Source: Tritrichomonas musculus
Taxonomy: Eukaryota; Parabasalia; Tritrichomonadida; Tritrichomonadidae
Direction: 5' to 3'
Assembly (NCBI GenBank): GCA_039105265.1
Contig: JAPFFF010000004.1
Location: 7,731,501 to 7,795,500 of the forward strand
DNA length: 64,000 nt
Below the pieces are notes generated by a model that saw nothing but the letters and a program-made list of their open reading frames with translations, made no database searches and was not told the DNA's origin. Every line of letters starts with the position of its first letter. Positions within the stretch are counted from its first letter, which is position 1. Shown one piece after another: positions 31,800 to 42,762 of the stretch. The position numbers and the translations under genes were made by a program.

Positions 31800-32760
31800 A
31801 GAACATAGGAAACTCTCGAGATATGTCGATATGCTTCGAAATTAATAATATATACTCACCATAGATAGTTATTGATGATTTCAGATTTTAAGCGAAATCG
31901 CGGCGGAGAGTCTTTCAAAAAGTTGTGATTTTCATAACGAGTCTCCAGACGTAAATGTAAAAATGTTTCAAAATTTATGGTATTATAAGAATATATATTG
32001 CAAGCATCTTAATATATATCAATTGTTATATTTTTATTAGCTTCGCTTTGCATCGAGTTATTTATAAAATATATTTCAAAAATTTGATTTCTGTATTTTT
32101 GCATTAAATGTCAGAAAAAAAAATAGGTGTACCTACATAATCAGTATAACAATAATTGCATTACTGTATTGTATATGATTATAAAATTATAGGATTGTAT
32201 GTTTATTGTATATAGAGTAATAACCAAAAACTCCTATCCGTGAAGAATGAGATTTTTTATATTAAGATAAAAATACAAAAAAACTCGTTACTAACAATAT
32301 CGGCCAAAATTCAATATTTTTACCCAAAAATTGGTTATTTGTCTTATTATGATGTTAAAAACACGATTAAGCAAAAAAATTGCGCATTATAAGTATATAT
32401 CCCGAGATAAAGCGATTTACACTATTTTTAGCCGATTTTACGATTTTTTTTGGAAAAAACGATTCCAGAACAGAGCCAACGAATGACCTGTATATTACAT
32501 TTATCTTAAATAGTAGTATACATTGCATTATATATTATATTAAATTTTTAGAAAAATCGTCCGCCAAATTTTCGAGAAAAATCAATTACAAAATTATACT
32601 ACATTTGAATAGAAATTCCTCTCAATTTTGGCAACTTTCTTTAATCATATCTCAGTATATACGCAAAATTAGGAAAATGTTTTCTATTAAAATATTCTTA
32701 TAATATGATATACTTTATTATATATTAATTTCAAAAGATTATGAGAGTTTCCTATGTTCT
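31800..32760 (+). repeat. E unit, copy 2
   Basis: Same 961-bp unit as 28701-29661, with the same 18-bp inverted ends. It serves as the 3' flank of I copy 1 and the 5' flank of I copy 2. Confidence 0.9.
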
Positions 32761-32841
32761 ATAATTTTTCGTGGTCATGCTTTTTTTTCCTTTCAAATTT
32801 AAAAACCTCTGAAATTTTCAATATAGAATCATTTTTTTTTA

Positions 32842-34818
32842 ATGGCGCCTAAGCGAAATCCATCATGGTTTACTCCCGAAACAGGAGCAAAAGCAAGATC
32901 TCAGCAAACTTACGAAAAGCTCTTAGAAGACAATCAAAGATTACAAGGTGAAAATGAAAGGTTAATTTTGGAGAATACAAGGCTAAAAAGACAAATAGCA
33001 GACTTACAGAAAATTAAATTGAATATACCAGAAGACAAACAAAAAACGATTAATATTAGTCCAATAGTATTAAGATTCATCGGCGCTACATGGGATAATA
33101 TAACAAAATTTCCTCAAGGAAGACGTTATGATGGACTTCACGAATTCTTTGCACTGTTAAGCATGATGAGTCCACATTACTTCAATATTTTAAATACCAA
33201 TTTATTGTTTCCAACATATAAAACTGCTTCAACATATAGAAAGCAAGCTCTCGCTAATTTAGGAATACATGACGACATTTTTAATGGCGATATACAAAAT
33301 ATTTTGAATATCATGTCAAGGTTTTTACCAAATAATTTTACTGGAAAAGGAGTTATCATGGTTGATGCTGCATATGTTACACCGTATGTCAAAGTAAATA
33401 AAAATGGTAGGATTGATGGCGTGCTAAATCTCAAAGAGATCGATCCAGAATTAGCAGAAACATTTATTAATGATGACAACGAATTTTTAGAATTTATTAA
33501 ATTAAATTATAACTCAGTGATACAAGCAGAATTCGGTATGACATTTGCACCATTAAATCCAGAATTTAAACAGTTTCCAATTGCATGTATTCCGTCGACG
33601 TCAGGTAAGGCAACACAAGAGTTACGCGAAAAAATTGAATCGATCATATCACTCATGCCAAAAAACATAAGTATTATCGGATTAGGCACTGATGGTGACA
33701 ACACTTATAGCATATATGCAAATATATTCATCGACAAAATTATTGGTAACTTCGAAAGATTCCTAAGTCTTGGTGCTGTTGGTATAATTAAAATATTTGC
33801 AGTATTAATTCATTTTTCAGATCCATTGCACCTGACAAAAAGAGATCGTTACAGAAAATCCTCTCTTGAAGAATTCCTAGTTTCTCCATATGATTCTTAT
33901 GAAACACGGTCTGCAGAAGATTTAAAAACTATTGGAATTGCTCCTTACTTATTGGATAACAACAAAGGACGCAAAATGGAAGATGACCTCCCAAAAAAAT
34001 TGTTTACTTTACAAACAATTCAAAAAATAATTGATGACGAAGACTTTTATTTACTTTTATCAATGCTTCCTTCTACACTCTTACTAGAGGCACTATTCAG
34101 GAATTCACTAAGTCGGCAAGAGACTATTGACTATCTTTTACTTGGTGCAAGTATTGTATTGATTTATTATCTTATGCAACAATATGTCATTGAACACAAC
34201 TTAAAAATCTATCGTGTGCAGCCCAATACCTATAAGAAAATGAGATGTTTCACAGATAATTGGTGTAAACAATACATATTTACTGCAATTGGAATTGCAT
34301 CTCAAATAATCACTGAAGAAGCTATTGATACAGGTGCATGCAGTTCACACTACCAAGAACACAATTTTGCAAATGTTCGGAGGCATAATAAAAAAGATGA
34401 CAGCCACGTGAATTTCCAGAAATCAATGAAATACATTCTATTGGAGCACGAATTGTACAAGAACATGCCTATTGAAGAAAAAGTTCCAGAATCACGAAGT
34501 GACAGTGGGAAGAAAATTTTTGACAACACTCCAGTTGAAGAACGTCCAATAATTTACTATCTTCGGCAAGCATTGTACCTTTGGAAGAATGTTCAAATTG
34601 TAAGAAAAATGCCATTATTGAAGTTAATCGATCCAAAGCCAAGAAAAATGCCATTTCAAGAGTTAAGTGGGATTTTGGGGAATTTTTATGAAAAAAATCG
34701 ACGTTCAATTTCTACCAAATCAACGGGCATGATAAAAACAGCTGGCTTGAACAACATGATATTTTGGAATGCTGATGAGCAGTTGAATAACTTGGTTAAT
34801 GATGATGATTCTGAATAA
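32842..34818 (+). CDS. Transposase-like protein with N-terminal leucine zipper, copy 2
   Basis: Identical in translation to the copy at 29743, including the zipper, the two Asp motifs and the DPLHLTKRDR block. It has the same spacing to the E units on both sides. Identity between copies implies very recent amplification or continuing homogenisation. Confidence 0.7.
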   Translation: MAPKRNPSWFTPETGAKARSQQTYEKLLEDNQRLQGENERLILENTRLKRQIADLQKIKLNIPEDKQKTINISPIVLRFIGATWDNITKFPQGRRYDGLHEFFALLSMMSPHYFNILNTNLLFPTYKTASTYRKQALANLGIHDDIFNGDIQNILNIMSRFLPNNFTGKGVIMVDAAYVTPYVKVNKNGRIDGVLNLKEIDPELAETFINDDNEFLEFIKLNYNSVIQAEFGMTFAPLNPEFKQFPIACIPSTSGKATQELREKIESIISLMPKNISIIGLGTDGDNTYSIYANIFIDKIIGNFERFLSLGAVGIIKIFAVLIHFSDPLHLTKRDRYRKSSLEEFLVSPYDSYETRSAEDLKTIGIAPYLLDNNKGRKMEDDLPKKLFTLQTIQKIIDDEDFYLLLSMLPSTLLLEALFRNSLSRQETIDYLLLGASIVLIYYLMQQYVIEHNLKIYRVQPNTYKKMRCFTDNWCKQYIFTAIGIASQIITEEAIDTGACSSHYQEHNFANVRRHNKKDDSHVNFQKSMKYILLEHELYKNMPIEEKVPESRSDSGKKIFDNTPVEERPIIYYLRQALYLWKNVQIVRKMPLLKLIDPKPRKMPFQELSGILGNFYEKNRRSISTKSTGMIKTAGLNNMIFWNADEQLNNLVNDDDSE

Positions 34819-34898
34819 AAGATAATTTTTTCATTTCACTTTTTATATATAGAAATATTTGAATATTTTATGATATGTCAAAAATTTTAAAAAAATAT

Positions 34899-35859
34899 AG
34901 AACATAGGAAACTCTCGAGATATGTCGATATGCTTCGAAATTAATAATATATACTCACCATAGATAGTTATTGATGATTTCAGATTTTAAGCGAAATCGC
35001 GGCGGAGAGTCTTTCAAAAAGTTGTGATTTTCATAACGAGTCTCCAGACGTAAATGTAAAAATGTTTCAAAATTTATGGTATTATAAGAATATATATTGC
35101 AAGCATCTTAATATATATCAATTGTTATATTTTTATTAGCTTCGCTTTGCATCGAGTTATTTATAAAATATATTTCAAAAATTTGATTTCTGTATTTTTG
35201 CATTAAATGTCAGAAAAAAAAATAGGTGTACCTACATAATCAGTATAACAATAATTGCATTACTGTATTGTATATGATTATAAAATTATAGGATTGTATG
35301 TTTATTGTATATAGAGTAATAACCAAAAACTCCTATCCGTGAAGAATGAGATTTTTTATATTAAGATAAAAATACAAAAAAACTCGTTACTAACAATATC
35401 GGCCAAAATTCAATATTTTTACCCAAAAATTGGTTATTTGTCTTATTATGATGTTAAAAACACGATTAAGCAAAAAAATTGCGCATTATAAGTATATATC
35501 CCGAGATAAAGCGATTTACACTATTTTTAGCCGATTTTACGATTTTTTTTGGAAAAAACGATTCCAGAACAGAGCCAACGAATGACCTGTATATTACATT
35601 TATCTTAAATAGTAGTATACATTGCATTATATATTATATTAAATTTTTAGAAAAATCGTCCGCCAAATTTTCGAGAAAAATCAATTACAAAATTATACTA
35701 CATTTGAATAGAAATTCCTCTCAATTTTGGCAACTTTCTTTAATCATATCTCAGTATATACGCAAAATTAGGAAAATGTTTTCTATTAAAATATTCTTAT
35801 AATATGATATACTTTATTATATATTAATTTCAAAAGATTATGAGAGTTTCCTATGTTCT
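34899..35859 (+). repeat. E unit, copy 3
   Basis: Third copy of the 961-bp unit with identical ends, between I copies 2 and 3. Confidence 0.9.
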
Positions 35860-35940
35860 ATAATTTTTCGTGGTCATGCTTTTTTTTCCTTTCAAATTTA
35901 AAAACCTCTGAAATTTTCAATATAGAATCATTTTTTTTTA

Positions 35941-37917
35941 ATGGCGCCTAAGCGAAATCCATCATGGTTTACTCCCGAAACAGGAGCAAAAGCAAGATCT
36001 CAGCAAACTTACGAAAAGCTCTTAGAAGACAATCAAAGATTACAAGGTGAAAATGAAAGGTTAATTTTGGAGAATACAAGGCTAAAAAGACAAATAGCAG
36101 ACTTACAGAAAATTAAATTGAATATACCAGAAGACAAACAAAAAACGATTAATATTAGTCCAATAGTATTAAGATTCATCGGCGCTACATGGGATAATAT
36201 AACAAAATTTCCTCAAGGAAGACGTTATGATGGACTTCACGAATTCTTTGCACTGTTAAGCATGATGAGTCCACATTACTTCAATATTTTAAATACCAAT
36301 TTATTGTTTCCAACATATAAAACTGCTTCAACATATAGAAAGCAAGCTCTCGCTAATTTAGGAATACATGACGACATTTTTAATGGCGATATACAAAATA
36401 TTTTGAATATCATGTCAAGGTTTTTACCAAATAATTTTACTGGAAAAGGAGTTATCATGGTTGATGCTGCATATGTTACACCGTATGTCAAAGTAAATAA
36501 AAATGGTAGGATTGATGGCGTGCTAAATCTCAAAGAGATCGATCCAGAATTAGCAGAAACATTTATTAATGATGACAACGAATTTTTAGAATTTATTAAA
36601 TTAAATTATAACTCAGTGATACAAGCAGAATTCGGTATGACATTTGCACCATTAAATCCAGAATTTAAACAGTTTCCAATTGCATGTATTCCGTCGACGT
36701 CAGGTAAGGCAACACAAGAGTTACGCGAAAAAATTGAATCGATCATATCACTCATGCCAAAAAACATAAGTATTATCGGATTAGGCACTGATGGTGACAA
36801 CACTTATAGCATATATGCAAATATATTCATCGACAAAATTATTGGTAACTTCGAAAGATTCCTAAGTCTTGGTGCTGTTGGTATAATTAAAATATTTGCA
36901 GTATTAATTCATTTTTCAGATCCATTGCACCTGACAAAAAGAGATCGTTACAGAAAATCCTCTCTTGAAGAATTCCTAGTTTCTCCATATGATTCTTATG
37001 AAACACGGTCTGCAGAAGATTTAAAAACTATTGGAATTGCTCCTTACTTATTGGATAACAACAAAGGACGCAAAATGGAAGATGACCTCCCAAAAAAATT
37101 GTTTACTTTACAAACAATTCAAAAAATAATTGATGACGAAGACTTTTATTTACTTTTATCAATGCTTCCTTCTACACTCTTACTAGAGGCACTATTCAGG
37201 AATTCACTAAGTCGGCAAGAGACTATTGACTATCTTTTACTTGGTGCAAGTATTGTATTGATTTATTATCTTATGCAACAATATGTCATTGAACACAACT
37301 TAAAAATCTATCGTGTGCAGCCCAATACCTATAAGAAAATGAGATGTTTCACAGATAATTGGTGTAAACAATACATATTTACTGCAATTGGAATTGCATC
37401 TCAAATAATCACTGAAGAAGCTATTGATACAGGTGCATGCAGTTCACACTACCAAGAACACAATTTTGCAAATGTTCGGAGGCATAATAAAAAAGATGAC
37501 AGCCACGTGAATTTCCAGAAATCAATGAAATACATTCTATTGGAGCACGAATTGTACAAGAACATGCCTATTGAAGAAAAAGTTCCAGAATCACGAAGTG
37601 ACAGTGGGAAGAAAATTTTTGACAACACTCCAGTTGAAGAACGTCCAATAATTTACTATCTTCGGCAAGCATTGTACCTTTGGAAGAATGTTCAAATTGT
37701 AAGAAAAATGCCATTATTGAAGTTAATCGATCCAAAGCCAAGAAAAATGCCATTTCAAGAGTTAAGTGGGATTTTGGGGAATTTTTATGAAAAAAATCGA
37801 CGTTCAATTTCTACCAAATCAACGGGCATGATAAAAACAGCTGGCTTGAACAACATGATATTTTGGAATGCTGATGAGCAGTTGAATAACTTGGTTAATG
37901 ATGATGATTCTGAATAA
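35941..37917 (+). CDS. Transposase-like protein with N-terminal leucine zipper, copy 3
   Basis: Identical in translation to the copies at 29743 and 32842 and uninterrupted. It is followed by the terminal E unit, so the last gene is also bracketed by E on both sides. Confidence 0.7.
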   Translation: MAPKRNPSWFTPETGAKARSQQTYEKLLEDNQRLQGENERLILENTRLKRQIADLQKIKLNIPEDKQKTINISPIVLRFIGATWDNITKFPQGRRYDGLHEFFALLSMMSPHYFNILNTNLLFPTYKTASTYRKQALANLGIHDDIFNGDIQNILNIMSRFLPNNFTGKGVIMVDAAYVTPYVKVNKNGRIDGVLNLKEIDPELAETFINDDNEFLEFIKLNYNSVIQAEFGMTFAPLNPEFKQFPIACIPSTSGKATQELREKIESIISLMPKNISIIGLGTDGDNTYSIYANIFIDKIIGNFERFLSLGAVGIIKIFAVLIHFSDPLHLTKRDRYRKSSLEEFLVSPYDSYETRSAEDLKTIGIAPYLLDNNKGRKMEDDLPKKLFTLQTIQKIIDDEDFYLLLSMLPSTLLLEALFRNSLSRQETIDYLLLGASIVLIYYLMQQYVIEHNLKIYRVQPNTYKKMRCFTDNWCKQYIFTAIGIASQIITEEAIDTGACSSHYQEHNFANVRRHNKKDDSHVNFQKSMKYILLEHELYKNMPIEEKVPESRSDSGKKIFDNTPVEERPIIYYLRQALYLWKNVQIVRKMPLLKLIDPKPRKMPFQELSGILGNFYEKNRRSISTKSTGMIKTAGLNNMIFWNADEQLNNLVNDDDSE

Positions 37918-37997
37918 AAGATAATTTTTTCATTTCACTTTTTATATATAGAAATATTTGAATATTTTATGATATGTCAAAAATTTTAAAAAAATAT

Positions 37998-38958
37998 AGA
38001 ACATAGGAAACTCTCGAGATATGTCGATATGCTTCGAAATTAATAATATATACTCACCATAGATAGTTATTGATGATTTCAGATTTTAAGCGAAATCGCG
38101 GCGGAGAGTCTTTCAAAAAGTTGTGATTTTCATAACGAGTCTCCAGACGTAAATGTAAAAATGTTTCAAAATTTATGGTATTATAAGAATATATATTGCA
38201 AGCATCTTAATATATATCAATTGTTATATTTTTATTAGCTTCGCTTTGCATCGAGTTATTTATAAAATATATTTCAAAAATTTGATTTCTGTATTTTTGC
38301 ATTAAATGTCAGAAAAAAAAATAGGTGTACCTACATAATCAGTATAACAATAATTGCATTACTGTATTGTATATGATTATAAAATTATAGGATTGTATGT
38401 TTATTGTATATAGAGTAATAACCAAAAACTCCTATCCGTGAAGAATGAGATTTTTTATATTAAGATAAAAATACAAAAAAACTCGTTACTAACAATATCG
38501 GCCAAAATTCAATATTTTTACCCAAAAATTGGTTATTTGTCTTATTATGATGTTAAAAACACGATTAAGCAAAAAAATTGCGCATTATAAGTATATATCC
38601 CGAGATAAAGCGATTTACACTATTTTTAGCCGATTTTACGATTTTTTTTGGAAAAAACGATTCCAGAACAGAGCCAACGAATGACCTGTATATTACATTT
38701 ATCTTAAATAGTAGTATACATTGCATTATATATTATATTAAATTTTTAGAAAAATCGTCCGCCAAATTTTCGAGAAAAATCAATTACAAAATTATACTAC
38801 ATTTGAATAGAAATTCCTCTCAATTTTGGCAACTTTCTTTAATCATATCTCAGTATATACGCAAAATTAGGAAAATGTTTTCTATTAAAATATTCTTATA
38901 ATATGATATACTTTATTATATATTAATTTCAAAAGATTATGAGAGTTTCCTATGTTCT
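37998..38958 (+). repeat. E unit, copy 4 (terminal)
   Basis: The last copy ends CCTATGTTCT at 38958 and is followed by unrelated DNA beginning AATATAT, the same 7 bases that precede copy 1. Confidence 0.9.
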
Positions 38959-39251
38959 AATATATTTTATAAATATTTATTATTATCAGCTACATTATAA
39001 ATTATTTTGATCCATTCACTATGCAATCAGATAAAAGCAAATTTATTAACTACATGATTGAGTGATATTTTCTCATTTTTTTAAACTATAAATCGAATAT
39101 CCATTTGATCCATTCTAGAGAAAAAATAATAGTTTATTTGTTACAACTTCTTTTATTATTAATTTGGTTGAAAATGATTTCAATGGTGTTAGAAGTTTTT
39201 TTGATTATACAACTTTTGAAATTTTGATTTTCAATGATATTTTTATGTATA

Positions 39252-40007
39252 TACAGCTGTTTCGGAAATAGATTAGAATTTTTTGGAAATAAAAATGCAT
39301 GATTTGAATGGTTTATAAAACCGCTAAAATATTTTTGAATAAAATATTTTTTTTTTTGGAAATAAAATAGTAAACGATTATTTTGCATTCAATTTCCAAT
39401 ACTTTTGTTGTTGAAAAACATTTAAAACAGAAGCAAATATTAATTACATCTAAACAATCTTTTGCCAATTTAATATATTTTGACAGATGTTATTAAAAAG
39501 ATACTTTATATTTGATATTTCACCGATTGCATAATATCTTTTTTAATTTATATCTTGGATAAAACAAAAAGAAAATTTCTTTTCATATTCGATATAATAA
39601 TCAATAATAATCATAAATAAAGTGATTTTTTCATTAAAGAAAGAGTTTTTTCAAATTATACATTATCATCAATTTTCATATTAAAAATCATAAAAAATAC
39701 ATAATTGTCAATAAATTGAAGATTTTATTGAGTAATTTTGGATGAAAACAATATTTTAGTAATATCATATTAAAAACACAATAACATGCTCTATGTTTCA
39801 TATTGAACAGTTAAAAACAAAACTCGTGTATATATTAGCATAATAATGTGTAAAACGCCATAAAATTTCTTTAATCTATCTTTTAGTTCTGTTTTTAAGA
39901 ATGATAAAATTGAATATAAAATGATCGTTCCTATTTATTTTCCAAAAAAATAAAACGGTTACTATTTTATTTCCAAAAAATTCTAATCTATTTCCGAAAC
40001 CGCTGTA
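39252..40007. mobile_element. Tc1/mariner-like MITE
   Basis: The ends are inverted repeats of about 45 bp with few mismatches: TACAGC(T/G)GTTTCGG, AAATAGATTAGAATTTTTTG and GAAATAAAA on the left; the reverse complement ends at 40007. TA dinucleotides flank both ends (39250-39251 and 40008-40009), and the TACAG start is typical of Tc1/mariner termini. A related block (GGAAATAAAATAGTAA) recurs inside near the left arm. No transposase is encoded; the small frames inside are not convincing. The 756-bp element is probably non-autonomous. Confidence 0.7.
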
Positions 40008-40216
40008 TAAAAAAAATATTTTTTTCATATGTTTATATACAATTTTTATCTTTTTAACTAGATTAGAAAGCGAAATGCAAAAGAATTGAAAAAGTGAAAA
40101 TTTTTTTAAATGGAAAACGATTAGAGTTGAAACTTTTTGATAGGCATTCAAAAACGTTTTATGAGATAAAAAATATCGAACAAACATAGTGAAAAAAAAG
40201 GCGGCTTTTTAATCAC

Positions 40217-40660
40217 AAATTATCAGCTGTTTCCATGGAAGCATGGGAGGTTTGTTGATTCAATACAACTCTCTACAACGGCTAGTTATTCGACGGCTAG
40301 CAATTATTCGTAGAGCTGAGCTGATAATTGATGAGCTTAACAATAGTAATATCAATCGCAATTGTTTTCAATTACTTAAAGCGTCATTGAATTTGCATGC
40401 TTAGAATTGAAAATAACTGATAAAAGTGCCAAAGCATTTATCAATGCTTTTATATTAATATAAATTAAATTTAAAATATTTAATTTTTATTATTTTTAAA
40501 AAAGCTCATTAATCATCACTGAGTTTATTTTTACATTCAAATCGTTGAGATTTGTCATTAATTATCAATGAGTTTGTTTTTACATTCAAATCGTTGAGAT
40601 TTGTCATGAATCATCAATGAGTTTGTTTGTTCATTCAAATCTTATACATTCATTATTGTA
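40217..40660. repeat. Inverted ATTATCAGCT pair and a 49-bp tandem repeat
   Basis: ATTATCAGCT near 40218 and AGCTGATAAT near 40319 form 10-bp arms about 90 bp apart. From 40507 a 49-bp unit (CATTAATCATCAATGAG..., then ACATTCAAATCGTTGAGATT) repeats about 2.8 times with small changes, starting at 40507, 40556 and 40605. Together they may be the subterminal end of the MULE remnant that follows, but I cannot prove it. Confidence 0.6.
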
Positions 40661-40699
40661 AATAATAAGTTAAATCATATTATATGTATAATCAGCAAT

Positions 40700-42762
40700 G
40701 CAATCTATTTTTGAAAATCTTAAGAAAATCAAAAAGAATTTATGCTCCTTCATAATTAAATCCGCTTCCAACCAGCAGTTCATTTTAAATTCTGCTATTT
40801 TAGCTAAGATATTTGGCATCTGCTCATCTTTTTTTGACTGATTTGGTCGCTGTGTAAATAAATTTCTCCTATATATTTTTCAAAGTTATCATTACATATA
40901 GAATATACTCGGGCTCTAATTTGCCTATAAATGAATATTATTTCATTTGCAGTCTCATAATACTTAGATTTGCATAAAACTTGAATCTCATTTATGCAGT
41001 TTCTTGTCCAAAATGTGAGATCTTCTTTGTTTACTTTTCCTTTTCTTGATTTGCTAACATTTGTAGTAGACTTTGAAATTTCTACTGTATAACTTCTTCA
41101 CTGTGAAATTCATTTTGATTATAATCTTTTTTGAATTGCAAAAGGTCAGGTAGTTTATATGAAAGTGTAGTAATCGCATGTTTTATAAGTTCCAAAGTTG
41201 TAGGTTTATCAAGGATTTGTTCCAATCTTGAATAATATTCTATAATTTCATCAACTATTTTTAGTATTTCAATGTTTGTGTGCTCTTTACTATAATTTAT
41301 TGGTATGTTTAATAAATGAATTAAAAACTGTTCAACATTAATTATGTTAAATTTTTTGAATTGATCATTTGCTGGCTCATATAGATTTGTTCGAGTATTT
41401 TATGGCAGCATGGATATTGGACACCAAATATCAACTCATTATAAGAATCATCTGAACATGAACAATCTTTTACACATTCTTCGATATTAAATCCACGAGA
41501 TGTTCTTAAGAGTTTTATCATCATCTGCTTTATTTTAATATGATGCTTCCCAAAAAAACTTCCATGATTGCTTTTTCTGTTTTGGAAAAACTTTAAAACA
41601 TAGTTAATAATGGTTGAAAGACCTGATGAAAAGTTAGATGCGCCGCGCTGTTTCATTGAGTCATTGATATTGCCATGTGCTCCTTCAGCATGATTGGAGC
41701 ACCTGGCAACGTGATAATCAGCGCGGAGCCATCTCGCCCATTTGTAAATATAATAATTTGAATTTTCATATTTAGCGTTATAACCAGAAATCATTATCGA
41801 TAAGTTTTCAATATTTTTCTGAGTTGTTTCATCAATTTTTGAATATTGTTCCTTATATTTAACATATTTCTTGAGAAATTTGGAAATACTCCGTTTCAGT
41901 TTTACATTTAATTAAACGAGCAGCCATCATTCCGAGAGGTGAATTAGCACCAAAATTCTCTATAAGAGGCCAATGGCAAACGAAGCGAGGCATGTTAAAA
42001 GTTGTGCAGAACAGCTTGATAGCGTCGCCCATATCAGCTAAAACAATCCTTCCATTAAATATCTTTTCATCGAGCTTATAAAATCGACAGCATGCAAATA
42101 AAAGATTAAACAATTCAAATTTTTCTGTTGGATAAACCGATAATGCAAATGGAAGTTTTTCATTGAAATAAATTCCATGCCATAAACAGAAAGAATAATC
42201 CGGCAAAGCCCAGCAAGATCCATCGATCTGCATGTAATGTATTTGTTGGATAATTTCGGTTACCCAGGGAAATAACTATATGAAAGAATTAACTGCAAAT
42301 TCATCACAATTTTTGCATTTAAAAACATAACCTCCATATCACCATATGCATTAATATTGCCAACAACACAAGCGGTTTTCTTTGAAGTGTTTAAAGTAAA
42401 AATGATGTTATTGCGTGTAATTTTTTTAGTCTGAACAGTAATCATATTAATAAACGATATTTTTAAAAACAGTTAAGGGGGCGCCCCCTTAACTAGCAAA
42501 ACAGCAGCTCCCCTTAACTGTTTTTCTTCTTTTTCTCGTTGGGAGTTTTCTTTAGACAATTTCTTTCATGTCTACTTGTTTCATCTTTCCTAATCTCATT
42601 AAGAACATTTCGAGAAATTGATTTAGGACAAACTTTTTCGATTAATTTTGATTCAAAATGAGGATCGTTTTTCATTCCTATAGCTATGGCGGCTCTTGCT
42701 TCATTGCTACTTGAGAAAACTTTGTGCTTTGGAGCTAAACTCCTAATATTTATATCAAAAAA
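40700..42762 (-). pseudogene. Decayed MULE transposase gene, copy 1
   Basis: On the minus strand the fragments run N- to C-terminal: 42514-42762 (APKHKVFSSSNEARAAIAIG), 42260-42445, then 41859-42233 with the first catalytic block MQIDGSCWALPDYSF and the second GRIVLADMGDAIKLF, then 41342-41794 with the Glu block RCSNHAEGAHGNINDS and a SWIM zinc finger (CSCS...CCH). Helical C-terminal sequence continues to about 40700. This is the order of a Mutator-like transposase: DDE core then SWIM. Stops and frame changes separate the fragments, so it is inactive. It is a diverged relative of the copy at 44661. Confidence 0.75.
42465..42525. repeat. GC-rich perfect palindrome nested in a larger inverted repeat
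   Basis: Bases 42471-42494 are a perfect 24-bp palindrome (AGTTAAGGGGGC and its complement). The outer arms AAAAACAGTTAAGGGG (42465-42480) and CCCCTTAACTGTTTTT (42510-42525) also pair. It separates two fragments of the decayed MULE gene and is far more GC-rich than its surroundings, so it may be a small insertion. Confidence 0.85.

Larger units (their letters stand above)
28694..38965 (+). mobile_element. Composite tandem transposon array, E-I-E-I-E-I-E
   Basis: Four 961-bp units (E: 28701-29661, 31800-32760, 34899-35859, 37998-38958) alternate with three 2,138-bp units (I: 29662-31799, 32761-34898, 35860-37997). The period is exactly 3,099 bp, and the copies look identical throughout. Each I encodes the same 658-residue transposase-like protein. 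Every E begins AGAACATAGGAAACTCTC and ends with its reverse complement. The array is flanked by AATATAT on both sides (28694-28700 and 38959-38965), a possible 7-bp target duplication. The internal E/I junctions do not show this repeat, so the array behaves as one insertion, probably amplified from E-I-E by recombination between E copies. Confidence 0.85.

Noticed and set aside
28694-38965. LTR retrotransposon array
   Set aside because: The direct-repeat layout is similar, but the internal protein has no reverse transcriptase, RNase H, gag or aspartic protease signature, the repeats do not have TG...CA ends, and the ends are 18-bp inverted repeats.
39134-40187. Phe/Lys-rich frames at 39134-39388 and 39876-40187
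   Set aside because: They lie largely in the arms of a MITE and read as AT-rich noise.
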